Of a stretch of 64,000 nucleotides of DNA, positions 52,745-61,381 are shown in pieces. The notes beneath the pieces were generated by a model. It saw only the letters and a list, made by a program, of their open reading frames with translations, searched no databases and was not told the origin of the DNA. Position 1 is the stretch's first letter. Each line of letters begins with the position of its first letter. Source of the stretch: Peptacetobacter hominis (lineage in GTDB: Bacteria; Bacillota; Clostridia; Peptostreptococcales; Peptostreptococcaceae). A program made the position numbers and the translations under genes. The DNA lies in the NCBI RefSeq assembly GCF_006861675.1, contig NZ_SGJB01000004.1:1-64000 (forward strand). The letters are read 5' to 3'.

Positions 52745-53569
52745 TTATTTTTTATACTTTTTTTTAAGTATATGAATATTGTTCAATGTTTCTTCGGCCT
52801 TTTTTGAAATCTTTTCATAAACAGCCAGTATTACTGCATCTATAATTATAACAGGAGTAGTCATAGAATGATATTCGTCTTCCTCTCCTCTATATACAAA
52901 TATATTTGCATCTGCCTTTTCTTCTTCATTTCTGTATTTTTTTCCTGAAAATACAACCGTTTTATATCCTGCTTCTCTTCCGTATGAAAGTATCATTTTT
53001 GATTCCTTTGAAATCTTCGAAAGACAGAAGGTTATTATGACATCCCCTTCTTTTGCTGATGCAATTCCCTCTACAATTTCACTTCCACCAGAAGGAATCA
53101 TAGATACATTTATTCCCATTCTTCTAAGTCTGAACATCATCAGTTGTGCAAGTGATGATGATGCATTTTTACCATGTATAAAAACTCTGTCTGCTTCTGA
53201 TATAAATTCAACCATTTTTTCAAGTTCAGATGTTTCTATAACTTCCCTTGTCTTATCTATATACCCTTTCTGAAGTTCAATCCAGTGATCTATATTGAAT
53301 CCATCCGATTTCAGAAGGGCTTCAGACATTTTTTTTGCAGCTCCACCGCTTTTGTTTTCATTTTTTACTTTTATTTTTAAATCCTTGAAGTCTTTACACC
53401 CTGTATGTTTTGCAAATCGAGATACAGTTGCATCGGAAACTCCAAGAGTCTTTGCAACCTGTCCTATATTCATAAACAGAAAATCATCAGTATTATTTTC
53501 TATAAAGTCCATTATTTTCTCTTCCGCTTTTGTATATGTAAGACTTTTATCGACAAAATTAAATGTCAT
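52745..53569 (-). CDS. MurR/RpiR-family regulator next to an ECF transporter operon
   Basis: The 274-residue protein has an N-terminal HTH (NIGQVAKTLGVSDATVSRFA, residues about 34-53) and a SIS domain (FIHGKNASSSLAQLMMFRL, VIITFCLSKISKESKMIL). It is last of five genes on the minus strand after the ECF transporter and the PHP phosphoesterase. That suggests that it senses a phosphorylated product of the imported compound. GGGGTG precedes the ATG. Confidence 0.87.
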   Translation of the reverse strand: MTFNFVDKSLTYTKAEEKIMDFIENNTDDFLFMNIGQVAKTLGVSDATVSRFAKHTGCKDFKDLKIKVKNENKSGGAAKKMSEALLKSDGFNIDHWIELQKGYIDKTREVIETSELEKMVEFISEADRVFIHGKNASSSLAQLMMFRLRRMGINVSMIPSGGSEIVEGIASAKEGDVIITFCLSKISKESKMILSYGREAGYKTVVFSGKKYRNEEEKADANIFVYRGEEDEYHSMTTPVIIIDAVILAVYEKISKKAEETLNNIHILKKKYKK

Positions 53570-53657
53570 CTTTTCACCCCTGTATAGTTCATTATCTATC
53601 TGAATTATACCACTTATTAGGGATGCTTTTGTACATACTTTCTAATTTAATATAAAT

Positions 53658-54455
53658 CTAAACTATCTCATCACATTTAAGAATAGAAACATAGTCTCCT
53701 CCAAGAAAATGTATTTCCTTTAATGCTTTCTTTAAAATAGAAGCTGTTCTAACTTTATAACCTGCATTTTCATCTATTTCTATATTGTAGTCGCCACTTT
53801 TAATTCTTTCATAAAGATCTGATATCTCTGTAACTGCACCATAGAATTTTGTTTTTATGCATCCATATTGGAAAGACTGATGAGTATCACTTCCTGATAC
53901 AACCGGTTTTCCAATCTGCTTTGAAAATTCGTATATTTTCTTTTGAGTTCCCTCTTTATCTATTGCTATATCCTTTCCATTCATATCTATAAAATCAAGT
54001 CTTTTAAGCTCATTTATGTCTATTTCAGGTATATGACCGCCCTCTCTGAACGGATGTGCTGCACCTACTATTACAGGATAGTTTGAAAAAAGATCCATGA
54101 GCTTATTGAAAGGAAGGAAATTGTCTGGAGTTTTATACGGCTCAAGTTTTCTATTAAGTTCTATTATTGACTCTATAGGACCTATTGATAATATATGTCC
54201 ACCCTCTTTTATATCTGTTTCCATTCCTGTGAAAATTTTAAGTCCATTTTCCAGAACATAACAGTCATTCTCTCTTTTTCCTATTTTTTTAAGGTATTCA
54301 TAAAGATCTTCAAACTGTATTGTATTAAAATGTTCTGTAAGACATATAGCGTCAAGTCCGGCTTTTTTTGCTTCTCCAAAAAGCCATTCTGTGTAAATTT
54401 CTGAAAATGGAAGCTTTTTAGCAAGCTTTCCATGTGTGTGAAAATCCATATACAT
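53658..54455 (-). CDS. PHP-domain phosphoesterase
   Basis: The 265-residue protein has the four PHP metal motifs: DFHTHGKL at the N terminus, CLTEHFN, GAAHPFREGG, and VVSGSDTHQS. PHP proteins hydrolyse small phosphate esters (for example histidinol phosphate) or nucleic-acid ends. Placement between EcfT and an RpiR regulator suggests a small phosphorylated substrate related to the transported compound. AAAGGAG precedes the start; a second ATG two codons on is also possible. Confidence 0.85.
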   Translation of the reverse strand: MYMDFHTHGKLAKKLPFSEIYTEWLFGEAKKAGLDAICLTEHFNTIQFEDLYEYLKKIGKRENDCYVLENGLKIFTGMETDIKEGGHILSIGPIESIIELNRKLEPYKTPDNFLPFNKLMDLFSNYPVIVGAAHPFREGGHIPEIDINELKRLDFIDMNGKDIAIDKEGTQKKIYEFSKQIGKPVVSGSDTHQSFQYGCIKTKFYGAVTEISDLYERIKSGDYNIEIDENAGYKVRTASILKKALKEIHFLGGDYVSILKCDEIV

Positions 54456-54486
54456 AATTATTATCTCCTTTTTTGTGTTTTACTTA

Positions 54487-55323
54487 TTACATAATTGTAG
54501 ATACAAGCATTGTAAGAGATACCCATAAAACAGATGCAGAGATAAATATCATATCATTGTATCCTATTTTTAGAGTTGAAAGTCTCATCTTTCTTACTCT
54601 TTTGTCAGTTGCAGCATATCTATACCCTTTTATTTCAAGTGCCTCTACAGTGGTTCTTGATTTTTTCGCTGTATTAAGCATAAGTGGATAAAATGCCTGT
54701 ACTATTATTTTTATCTGATATATAAAATATTTTACTTTCCCTTTGAAATTACTGTGTTCCGGAGGATTTCCTCTCAGCTTATATGAAAGCATTATATTCT
54801 GAAATTCCTTTATAAGCATCGGAAGTATTCTATATGCATATGATATAGAAAATGATAGTTTTTCAGGAAATCCAAACCACATAAGTCCTTTTGAAAGATT
54901 ATCCGGATCAAGCCCTGAAAATACTGTTATAGATGCAAGAGAAACTGTTGCAACTTTTACAGTAAGAATTGCAAGCGGTATAAGTGTACTTATATCACCA
55001 CCAAATAAAAGAGAAACTATAAACAGATATCCAGTCTGTGAAAATACACCTATACAGAATATGAATATTACAAGAGCTGATATATGAGCCATTATAGTTG
55101 TTATTGTAACTATTACAAATGCTCCTGTAAGAAATACAAGGTTATTTGAAAACCATGGAACAATACCAAAGAAAAGATACCACATTATAAGTATTCTCGG
55201 ATCAAGTCCTGCTATTACCGTATCTGTATTGCCGTATGCGTTTTTCAGTATCTGATTTCTAAGAAAATCCATAGAAATTTTGTCGACTATATTATCCGAC
55301 AATTTTTTCATTATTTTTTCCAT
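54487..55323 (-). CDS. ecfT: ECF transporter transmembrane component EcfT
   Basis: EcfT is the scaffold that couples the ATPases to the substrate-binding S component. The 278-residue protein has about five to six helices in the N-terminal half. The coupling-helix Ala-Arg-Gly type motifs are recognisable as SYAYRILPMLI and TTVEALEIKGYRYAAT near the C terminus. The ATG at 55323 overlaps the end of the fused EcfA gene by 32 bases and is preceded by GAGGTG. Confidence 0.87.
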   Translation of the reverse strand: MEKIMKKLSDNIVDKISMDFLRNQILKNAYGNTDTVIAGLDPRILIMWYLFFGIVPWFSNNLVFLTGAFVIVTITTIMAHISALVIFIFCIGVFSQTGYLFIVSLLFGGDISTLIPLAILTVKVATVSLASITVFSGLDPDNLSKGLMWFGFPEKLSFSISYAYRILPMLIKEFQNIMLSYKLRGNPPEHSNFKGKVKYFIYQIKIIVQAFYPLMLNTAKKSRTTVEALEIKGYRYAATDKRVRKMRLSTLKIGYNDMIFISASVLWVSLTMLVSTIM

Positions 55324-57028
55324 CTTCTATCACCTCAAAACTTTCAACAAACTCTTTTATTGTGTAGCATAGACTGCTTTCATCAAGCGCCTTTGCCATA
55401 CTGAATATTTCAGGAGGTCTTATTCCTGTTTCTATAAGTACATTTTCATCTCCGAATATATCGTCTTTGTTTCCGTCTTTTATAACTTCTCCACCCTTAA
55501 GGACAATTATTCTATCTGCCCATTCACACACAAGCTGCATATCATGAGTTGCTATTATTACAGTTTTCGTAGCATCTTTTATATCTGAAAGTGTTCTTAT
55601 TATTTCCTTTCTTGTTGCTATATCAAGATTTGCAGTCGGTTCATCTAGAAGCAGTATTTCGGGTTTAAGAGCTATACCTATTGCAAGACTCGCTCTTCTC
55701 ATCTGTCCTCCTGAAAGAAGCCTTCCATCTCTGTCCTTAAGTTCTGTAAGATTAAACCTTTCCAGAAGTTCCCTTGTCTTTTCTTCATATCCCTCTATGT
55801 TTCTTACTTTCATGGCATATGCTATATCCGATTCTATTGAATCCTTTATAAACATCTCTTCCGGATTCTGATATACAAGAGATATTGCCCTTGATATTTT
55901 ATCCATATTCATATCGTTTATATTTTCCTGACCTATTGTTATACTTCCGCCTTCAGCTTTTATAAGTCCTATCATCATCTTCATAAGAGTGGTTTTTCCT
56001 GCACCATTTGATCCTATAAGTGCTATCTTCTCACCCTCTCTTATATCAAGATTAAGTCCATTATATATTTTATTTCTTCCACCTTTTACAGTGGAATATG
56101 ATACTGACACATCTTTAAAACTCACTGAAGTACCAGTAGATTCTGGTTTATATTCTTTTACATCTTTATTTTTTTCTTTATTATATTTAAGTTTTGAAAA
56201 ACTGTTTATTCCATCGGCAATTGTCACAGGTAGATTTTCTTTATCTGATATTATATTTTTCTTCTGTAGCATTCTCGCTGCTGACGTAACCTGTGGTGGA
56301 AATATATTGCATCCTTCAAGTTCGTCTACTTTTGCAAGTGCTTCCTTTACAGGAAGCTTCCACTTTGCTGTTCCCTTATCTATAAATAAAACATTCTTAC
56401 AATAATCTGCTATATATTCCGTATGATGTTCTATTACTATTATTGTTTTATCATATTTCTCATTAAGTTCCTTCAATACTTCATATATTTTGTCCGCATG
56501 CCGTGGATCAAGCTGTGCTATCGGTTCATCAAGTATTATTACATCAGGCTGAATAGATGTAACACCCGCCAGCGCAAGAAGATGAGTCTGCCCACCTGAA
56601 AGCTGCCACACAAATTCATCTTTTTTATCTTCAAGTCCACACTGCTTAAGTGCTGTCATTCCTCTCTGCTCATAATCATCCATCGCATAGTTAAGACATG
56701 CATATGATGCATCATCAAGTACTGTCGGTCTTACTATCTGATTTTCAAAATCCTGATATACATATCCTACTTTTCTTGCAAGGTTTCCAACAGTTAAATC
56801 TATTGTATTTTCTCCATCTATAAGTACTTCTCCGGAATAATCACCTGCTATAAAATGAGGTATAAGACCGTTCATAGTCTTACATAAAGTAGACTTTCCA
56901 CAGCCGTTATTTCCTATGACTGCAAGAAAGTCTCCTTTTTCTATATTTACAGATATATTGTTTAATATAGGTTCAGATGATCCCGGATAGGAATAAGTAA
57001 GGTTTTTTATTTCTATTATGTTACTCAT
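55292..57028 (-). CDS. ECF transporter ATPase, two EcfA domains in one chain
   Basis: This 578-residue protein fuses two ABC ATPase domains. Domain 1 has Walker A GNNGCGKST, signature LSGGQTHLLALAG and Walker B DVIILDEPIAQLD. Domain 2 has GSNGAGKTT, LLSGGQMRRASLA and EILLLDEPTANLD. A Lys/Glu-rich linker joins them. It powers uptake by the EcfT and S component genes on either side. The frame is open up to 57223, but ATG 57028 has GGAGAGG in front and gives the normal N terminus (SNIIEIKNLTYSYPGS). Confidence 0.92.
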   Translation of the reverse strand: MSNIIEIKNLTYSYPGSSEPILNNISVNIEKGDFLAVIGNNGCGKSTLCKTMNGLIPHFIAGDYSGEVLIDGENTIDLTVGNLARKVGYVYQDFENQIVRPTVLDDASYACLNYAMDDYEQRGMTALKQCGLEDKKDEFVWQLSGGQTHLLALAGVTSIQPDVIILDEPIAQLDPRHADKIYEVLKELNEKYDKTIIVIEHHTEYIADYCKNVLFIDKGTAKWKLPVKEALAKVDELEGCNIFPPQVTSAARMLQKKNIISDKENLPVTIADGINSFSKLKYNKEKNKDVKEYKPESTGTSVSFKDVSVSYSTVKGGRNKIYNGLNLDIREGEKIALIGSNGAGKTTLMKMMIGLIKAEGGSITIGQENINDMNMDKISRAISLVYQNPEEMFIKDSIESDIAYAMKVRNIEGYEEKTRELLERFNLTELKDRDGRLLSGGQMRRASLAIGIALKPEILLLDEPTANLDIATRKEIIRTLSDIKDATKTVIIATHDMQLVCEWADRIIVLKGGEVIKDGNKDDIFGDENVLIETGIRPPEIFSMAKALDESSLCYTIKEFVESFEVIEDGKNNEKIVG

Positions 57029-57060
57029 TTTTTCATTCCTCTCCGCTATTTTTTCTGTTA

Positions 57061-57897
57061 TTATGCCTGTTTGTGCTGTGAATTCTTTTTCATAACTATT
57101 AGAACAACCAGTGCGACCGCGGCTGCTACCACCATAGCCATCGCTATTGCTGAACCACTTTCTGCCCATGAAGCTTCCCAGTCTATTATTGAAAGACCTG
57201 TTTCTGCCATCATTTCTGAACATACTGCTATGAAAAATGCTACTGCTGAGCCAATTATCACTTTTGCATTTATACTTCCCACTCCTGTTTTTTCTGTACG
57301 AGGTTTCATTCCTAATAGAGGCTCTATTTTTCCATAAAGTTTAGGCACAAGATATAATGTCGGTAGCATACAGAATAATATTCCTGAGAATAAAAGATCG
57401 TTCATAAATGCAAATCCTTCAGTTGCAAATACACTCTGTGGAAGACCTGCCACCGCTTCAAAATCCCGAACTGCAAACTGCACTTTCATTATATCTACAA
57501 GCATTCCAAGAAAAAGCTGTACACCGGTACCTGTTATTGCAGCAATTGCAACAGATTTCTTATTTTTAGGATCTTTCACCATTCTTCCTGCAATATAAAC
57601 ACCTATTGTTACTGTTATAAATTTTTCAAGTTCACCTAGTCCTCCGAACTGTCCAAGCATTATTTCACTGAATACAAGTTCTCCTGTCGCTGCACCAAGA
57701 GCTGCTGATATAGGATCAAAAAGCATAGCGAGTACAAGTGGTATAAAAAGAAAATATTCCACTGAAAATTCCACAATTCCAACCTGAAACTTAGGTATAA
57801 GTTCTGTAAATAAAGTTGCCAAACCGTAAAGTGACATTGTTAATACGAAAATCATTAATTTCTGTGACTGATTATAGCCGTTTTTCTTGTTTTCCAT
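57061..57897 (-). CDS. ECF transporter S component, substrate unknown
   Basis: The 278-residue membrane protein has about seven to eight helices. Its N terminus (SQKLMIFVLTMSLYGLATLF) and first gene position in an S-EcfA-EcfT set mark it as the substrate-binding subunit. It is larger than most vitamin S components (about 180-200 residues), with two extra C-terminal helices (AIAMAMVVAAAVALVVLIV). No vitamin riboswitch precedes it. The PHP enzyme and RpiR regulator downstream point to a non-vitamin substrate. GGAGGA lies before ATG 57897. Confidence 0.82.
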   Translation of the reverse strand: MENKKNGYNQSQKLMIFVLTMSLYGLATLFTELIPKFQVGIVEFSVEYFLFIPLVLAMLFDPISAALGAATGELVFSEIMLGQFGGLGELEKFITVTIGVYIAGRMVKDPKNKKSVAIAAITGTGVQLFLGMLVDIMKVQFAVRDFEAVAGLPQSVFATEGFAFMNDLLFSGILFCMLPTLYLVPKLYGKIEPLLGMKPRTEKTGVGSINAKVIIGSAVAFFIAVCSEMMAETGLSIIDWEASWAESGSAIAMAMVVAAAVALVVLIVMKKNSQHKQA

Positions 57898-58010
57898 TTT
57901 TATTATTCCTCCAGTTTTATCAGTTTTCTTTGTTTCTGATAACAAGTATATCTATTTTTTGTAAAATAAATATTTAATTTGTGTAAAATGCAGTTTAAAT
58001 TTACATTTTT
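57898..58010. other. leader region of the ECF operon
   Basis: An AT-rich stretch before the S-component gene holds the ribosome-binding site and a possible minus-strand -10 (TATACT, near 57947). A matching -35 box was not clear. Confidence 0.35.
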
Positions 58011-58042
58011 ATAATTAATGTAAATTTATTTACATTAATTAT
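58011..58042. promoter_or_regulatory. perfect palindrome in the ECF/YitT divergent region
   Basis: The 15-base arms (ATAATTAATGTAAAT and its complement) have a 2-base spacer. A further ATGTAAAATTACAT palindrome follows directly (58041-58054), and half-sites TTTACA/TGTAAA occur on either side. This looks like a cluster of regulator sites serving the divergent genes. Confidence 0.6.
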
Positions 58043-58230
58043 GTAAAATTACATCATTACTGTTTTTCTAATATTAAGGAATGATATTTTACAATTTTTA
58101 ATTTGGACATCAGTTGATATTATAAAAATATTTATATTTTGCTATAAAATATTTTTATAATATTACAACATTAAATATACAGGAGTATAATTATTTATAT
58201 AAAGTTTATAATCAGGAAAGGAGTTTTTTT

Positions 58231-58869
58231 ATGAATAGTATAGTAAAACGATACATTATATTTATAATCGGCCTTATAATAAACGCATTCGGTATAACAT
58301 TTATAACAAAAAGTGCACTTGGAACATCACCGATTTCCGGAGTTCCCTATGTATTCAGCCTTAAATTTACGGATTTGAGTTTTGGTATATTCACATTTAT
58401 ACTAAACTTTATATTTGTAATCCTTGAAATAATCCTTTTGAGAAATAAATTTAAGCCTATACAGCTTCTGCAGCTTGTTGCAACATTTATATTCAGCTCT
58501 TTTATAGACATCTGGATGTTCATTTTATCAGACTTAAATCCAAATACATTATTACTTAGACTTATGTGTCTTATATTTGGATGTATGATTCTTGCCTTTG
58601 GAATATGTGTAGAAGTCGCACCGAATGTACTTGTTGTTCCTGGGGAGGGAATGGTAAGAGTTATATCATATGTGCTGAAATCAGATTTTGGTAAAACAAA
58701 GACTTGCTTTGATGTTACACTTATGATAACTGCTGCTGTTTTTTCTTTTATTTTCTTCGGGAAACTTAATGGCCTTGGTATAGGAACTGTTATATCAGCT
58801 GTTGTAGTTGGACAGTTTGTATCTTTGTTTAATAGGAAATTTACTTTCCTAAAAGCTTTAAAAGCATAA
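58231..58869 (+). CDS. YczE/YitT-family membrane protein
   Basis: The 212-residue protein has about five helices. It opens RYIIFIIGLIINAFGITFIT and carries the YitT/YczE-like SALGTSPISGVPYVF and APNVLVVPGEGMVRVIS motifs. Function is unknown; family members are predicted transporters. GGAAAGGAG precedes the ATG. It is divergent from the ECF operon, across palindromic sites that may control both. Confidence 0.82.
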   Translation: MNSIVKRYIIFIIGLIINAFGITFITKSALGTSPISGVPYVFSLKFTDLSFGIFTFILNFIFVILEIILLRNKFKPIQLLQLVATFIFSSFIDIWMFILSDLNPNTLLLRLMCLIFGCMILAFGICVEVAPNVLVVPGEGMVRVISYVLKSDFGKTKTCFDVTLMITAAVFSFIFFGKLNGLGIGTVISAVVVGQFVSLFNRKFTFLKALKA

Positions 58870-58872
58870 AAT

Positions 58873-58952
58873 AGGGATGTACGGCTATACTGATTTCCAG
58901 ATCAGATTTTATATTCTGATAACAGGAGATCAGTAAATTAACCTACATCCCT
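58873..58952. terminator. branched terminator structure between converging genes
   Basis: An outer stem AGGGATGTA/TACATCCCT encloses two hairpins with the same CTGAT/ATCAG arms (TTCCAG loop and AACAGGAG loop). T-rich flanks on both strands fit a bidirectional terminator. Confidence 0.65.
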
Positions 58953-58982
58953 TTATATATGTAATATAATTATATATTTAAT

Positions 58983-60164
58983 TTATTTTGTCATATCTAT
59001 ATTCATAGGTGTCGCATTTATTACAGATGCAGATGAATTTGCTGAACGATCTGAGTTAGAAGTTGTTTCAGCTTTAAATGTCTTTGTTTCTTTTGTATCA
59101 ATATTTACTACATCTATGTAAAGATTTGCTCCATAATCTGCTGTGTATGTACCTTCTCCTTCTACTCTCTTTCCATCAAAGTGGAATTCGTAAGGCTTTC
59201 TTGAATATTCTTTCCAGCTATAATGATGTCCGCTTCCCATAAGTCTAGTCAGTGATACATAACCTCTTTCAGTTGCTGTAAGATTTCCTACAAGTTTAAC
59301 TTTTCCTGATGTTTTTACCTTTTCAAGTCTTGCTCTTACTTCAACAGTCTGACCAGGATTAAGAGTTATTGTTTGTGATGGAACTTTGTATGTTACAGTC
59401 TTACTATCACTTTTTGTTTCAGTATCAGAGAAATTGTACTGTGTAGAAACTGTTGTATTAAGACTTCCTACCACAGGTACATTAAATGAAGCTGATGCAG
59501 AAACCGATGTACCTATTGAATTTGTCGTAGCCGAAGTTACGGTATTTGTTTCAGCAAAATCAAACGCCTGACTTGTAAGAGTAACCTTTTCATTTGTTGT
59601 ATTTGTAAGTCTTGTGCTTCCTCCAAATATCATATCAAGATTTGTACTTTCAGAATTTTTAATATTCTCAACCTTAACATCGTTAAGTGTTGCATCCCAG
59701 TACTGAGATACCGGATTTCCCTGAACACGATCATTTATTTCTTTTTCAGCCTGTGCTTCAAACTCTTTAGTCTTTTTAAGTCTTGCCAGTTCAGCTTCGT
59801 ACTCTGCCGCCTGATAATGTTTTACTTCAGCAGTAAATGCTAAATTTTCAAATCCCTGTTCAGATAATGAATGATATTCTCCCTGACCAAGTACAAGACG
59901 ATGTTTTCCAGACTCAGTTCTAAGAGTTACTATGTAACCATATGGTACCTTTATAGATGACAGATTTCCTCCACCGAACTCATATTTTGAAAGATTGTGA
60001 TTTCCCTCTTTTAAATATGTATGCACACCCTGATAATCATCATCTCTATAAAGTGCTACCCCCTGCGTGGCTTCATCTGCAAAAATTGCCGCGTTTGAAG
60101 ATAACATTCCTATTATTGCTGCACTTATAATCACTTTTTTAGCTGTTGATTTCATCGATTTCAT
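58983..60164 (-). CDS. ETX/MTX2-type aerolysin-fold pore-forming toxin with N-terminal beta/gamma-crystallin-like domain
   Basis: The 393-residue secreted protein has a signal peptide (VIISAAIIGMLSSNAAIFA, cleaved near residue 30). The next 80 residues follow the beta/gamma-crystallin pattern (ALYRDDDYQGVHTYLKEGNH, LSSIKVPYGYIVTL). The rest matches the epsilon-toxin/mosquitocidal toxin (ETX/MTX2) fold. It has LTNTTNEKVTLTSQAF, then a Ser/Thr-rich alternating stretch (ATTNSIGTSVSASASF to STQYNFSDTETKSDS, about residues 210-260) that would form the membrane beta-hairpin, then VPSQTITLNPGQTVEVRA. The gene is alone, with a terminator on each side. Receptor and target cell are unknown; the crystallin domain may bind ligand or calcium. 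Confidence 0.85.
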   Translation of the reverse strand: MKSMKSTAKKVIISAAIIGMLSSNAAIFADEATQGVALYRDDDYQGVHTYLKEGNHNLSKYEFGGGNLSSIKVPYGYIVTLRTESGKHRLVLGQGEYHSLSEQGFENLAFTAEVKHYQAAEYEAELARLKKTKEFEAQAEKEINDRVQGNPVSQYWDATLNDVKVENIKNSESTNLDMIFGGSTRLTNTTNEKVTLTSQAFDFAETNTVTSATTNSIGTSVSASASFNVPVVGSLNTTVSTQYNFSDTETKSDSKTVTYKVPSQTITLNPGQTVEVRARLEKVKTSGKVKLVGNLTATERGYVSLTRLMGSGHHYSWKEYSRKPYEFHFDGKRVEGEGTYTADYGANLYIDVVNIDTKETKTFKAETTSNSDRSANSSASVINATPMNIDMTK

Positions 60165-60543
60165 ATTTTTTCCATCCCTTCTTATTCATAAGATATTTTA
60201 TGGTATAGAAAGTTTTCCATCCTTTGAACATGATACATTGTTTTTCTGATTTTTCAGATTTTTATATGTATAATAAACCGTTTTCTCCCATTTTTCAGTT
60301 ACCTTATACATATGAAAAGTAAATTTAAACATCTAAACACAACTCCATATTCCTAAAAAGTATCACCTCTTCCTTTAAGATTTTTTTATTTTAACAGTTA
60401 TTATTCATTTGTTCAATATTTTATAATATTCTGTAATTATTTTGTAACCTTATTAATTCTGTTATTTTTTATAATTTATTAAATTAATTAAACTTTTATC
60501 CTTCTTAAGAACTTTTATTTTTAATATTTTTAGGTGTAAAAAA
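60165..60543. other. long AT-rich upstream region of the toxin gene
   Basis: About 380 bases without a proper gene. On the minus strand, a good ribosome-binding sequence (AAAGGAAGAGGTGATA, near 60363-60378) leads only into a mini-frame of about 13 codons (GTG start). This could be a leader peptide, or chance. No clear sigma-A promoter, VirR box or riboswitch was recognised. Confidence 0.4.
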
Positions 60544-60574
60544 ATATCTGCAGAGAATAATTTCCTGCAGATAT
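60544..60574 (-). terminator. intrinsic terminator
   Basis: Arms ATATCTGCAG and CTGCAGATAT form a hairpin, followed on the minus strand by seven T. It ends the transcript of the CmpB-like gene. Confidence 0.85.
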
Positions 60575-60584
60575 CTTATATAAT

Positions 60585-61367
60585 CTATTTAAATTGTTTT
60601 TTTAATTCGTCTATTTCTTTTTCGTATTCAGCTTTTATACGCTTTAATTCATCTATTTCTTTTTTATACTCTTTCTTTATATTTTTGATTTCATCTTTTA
60701 GACGTTTAGGTCTTGCCTGAAGATTAGGATATGCATCATTTATACGGCGTATAAGCATCTGTTTATCCTTTAGAAGAACTCTTATTTCTTTAGTTATTTC
60801 TTCTGTACTGTCACCTTTCCGGTTATCGATTTCTTTTTTAACAATATTCATCATAAAATGTGAAACCACGTTATCAGAAATAACAATGATTACTATTATA
60901 ACCGCCATATATTTTATGTATTCTGATTTTATTCCTTCAATAACTTTGAAAAAAGCCGGATCAAACCACCATACTATTATTACAGATGCAAGACCAAACA
61001 AAATAAGATTTCCCATCCATATACGACCATGAAGGTTCATAGGTTTCTGGCTGTAATCCCACCATCTTGCATGGAAGAATTTTTCCATATACCAGCTCGT
61101 AAAATATTCAAGAGCTCCACATATTACCATTCCTGCAAAGAAAGTTTCAAATATTGTACCATGTCTTCCTACAAGTCCACCTACTATTACAGTGACAGTA
61201 ACAACACCTGCTCCATAGATAGGGCAGTATGGTCCAATCAGAAATCCCCTGTTTATAAATCTGTGAAACTGTATGTATTTAAGTGTAACCTCTGTAATCC
61301 ATCCCAATATAGAAAATACAAAAAACAGTATTATAAGCTCATCCAAAATATTTAATAATATATTCAT
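60585..61367 (-). CDS. putative ABC-transporter-permease-like (CmpB family) membrane protein with coiled-coil tail
   Basis: The 260-residue protein has about five membrane helices in residues 5-185. It carries the family motifs FSILGWITEVTLKYIQFHRF, NRGFLIGPYCPIYGAG and FHARWWDYSQKPMNLHGRIW. The last 75 residues form a charged coiled coil with a repeated KKEYKKEIDELKR / KAEYEKEIDELKK unit. The family (PF06541-like) is annotated as a putative ABC permease, but no ATPase lies nearby and the role is unknown. GAGGTGATGAT precedes the ATG. It is 14 bases after the bile salt hydrolase gene and probably shares its mRNA. Confidence 0.85.
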   Translation of the reverse strand: MNILLNILDELIILFFVFSILGWITEVTLKYIQFHRFINRGFLIGPYCPIYGAGVVTVTVIVGGLVGRHGTIFETFFAGMVICGALEYFTSWYMEKFFHARWWDYSQKPMNLHGRIWMGNLILFGLASVIIVWWFDPAFFKVIEGIKSEYIKYMAVIIVIIVISDNVVSHFMMNIVKKEIDNRKGDSTEEITKEIRVLLKDKQMLIRRINDAYPNLQARPKRLKDEIKNIKKEYKKEIDELKRIKAEYEKEIDELKKQFK

Positions 61368-61381
61368 ATCATCACCTCAAG

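Noticed and set aside
56995..57223. N-terminal extension of the fused EcfA frame up to 57223
   Set aside because: The extra 65 residues are a shifted reading of the S-component gene end. The ATG at 57028 has a ribosome-binding site and gives a normal ABC N terminus.
60340..60400. Small peptide gene upstream of the toxin
   Set aside because: There is a good ribosome-binding sequence, but only a 13-codon frame with no recognisable peptide features. It is kept as a note in the intergenic entry rather than called as a gene.
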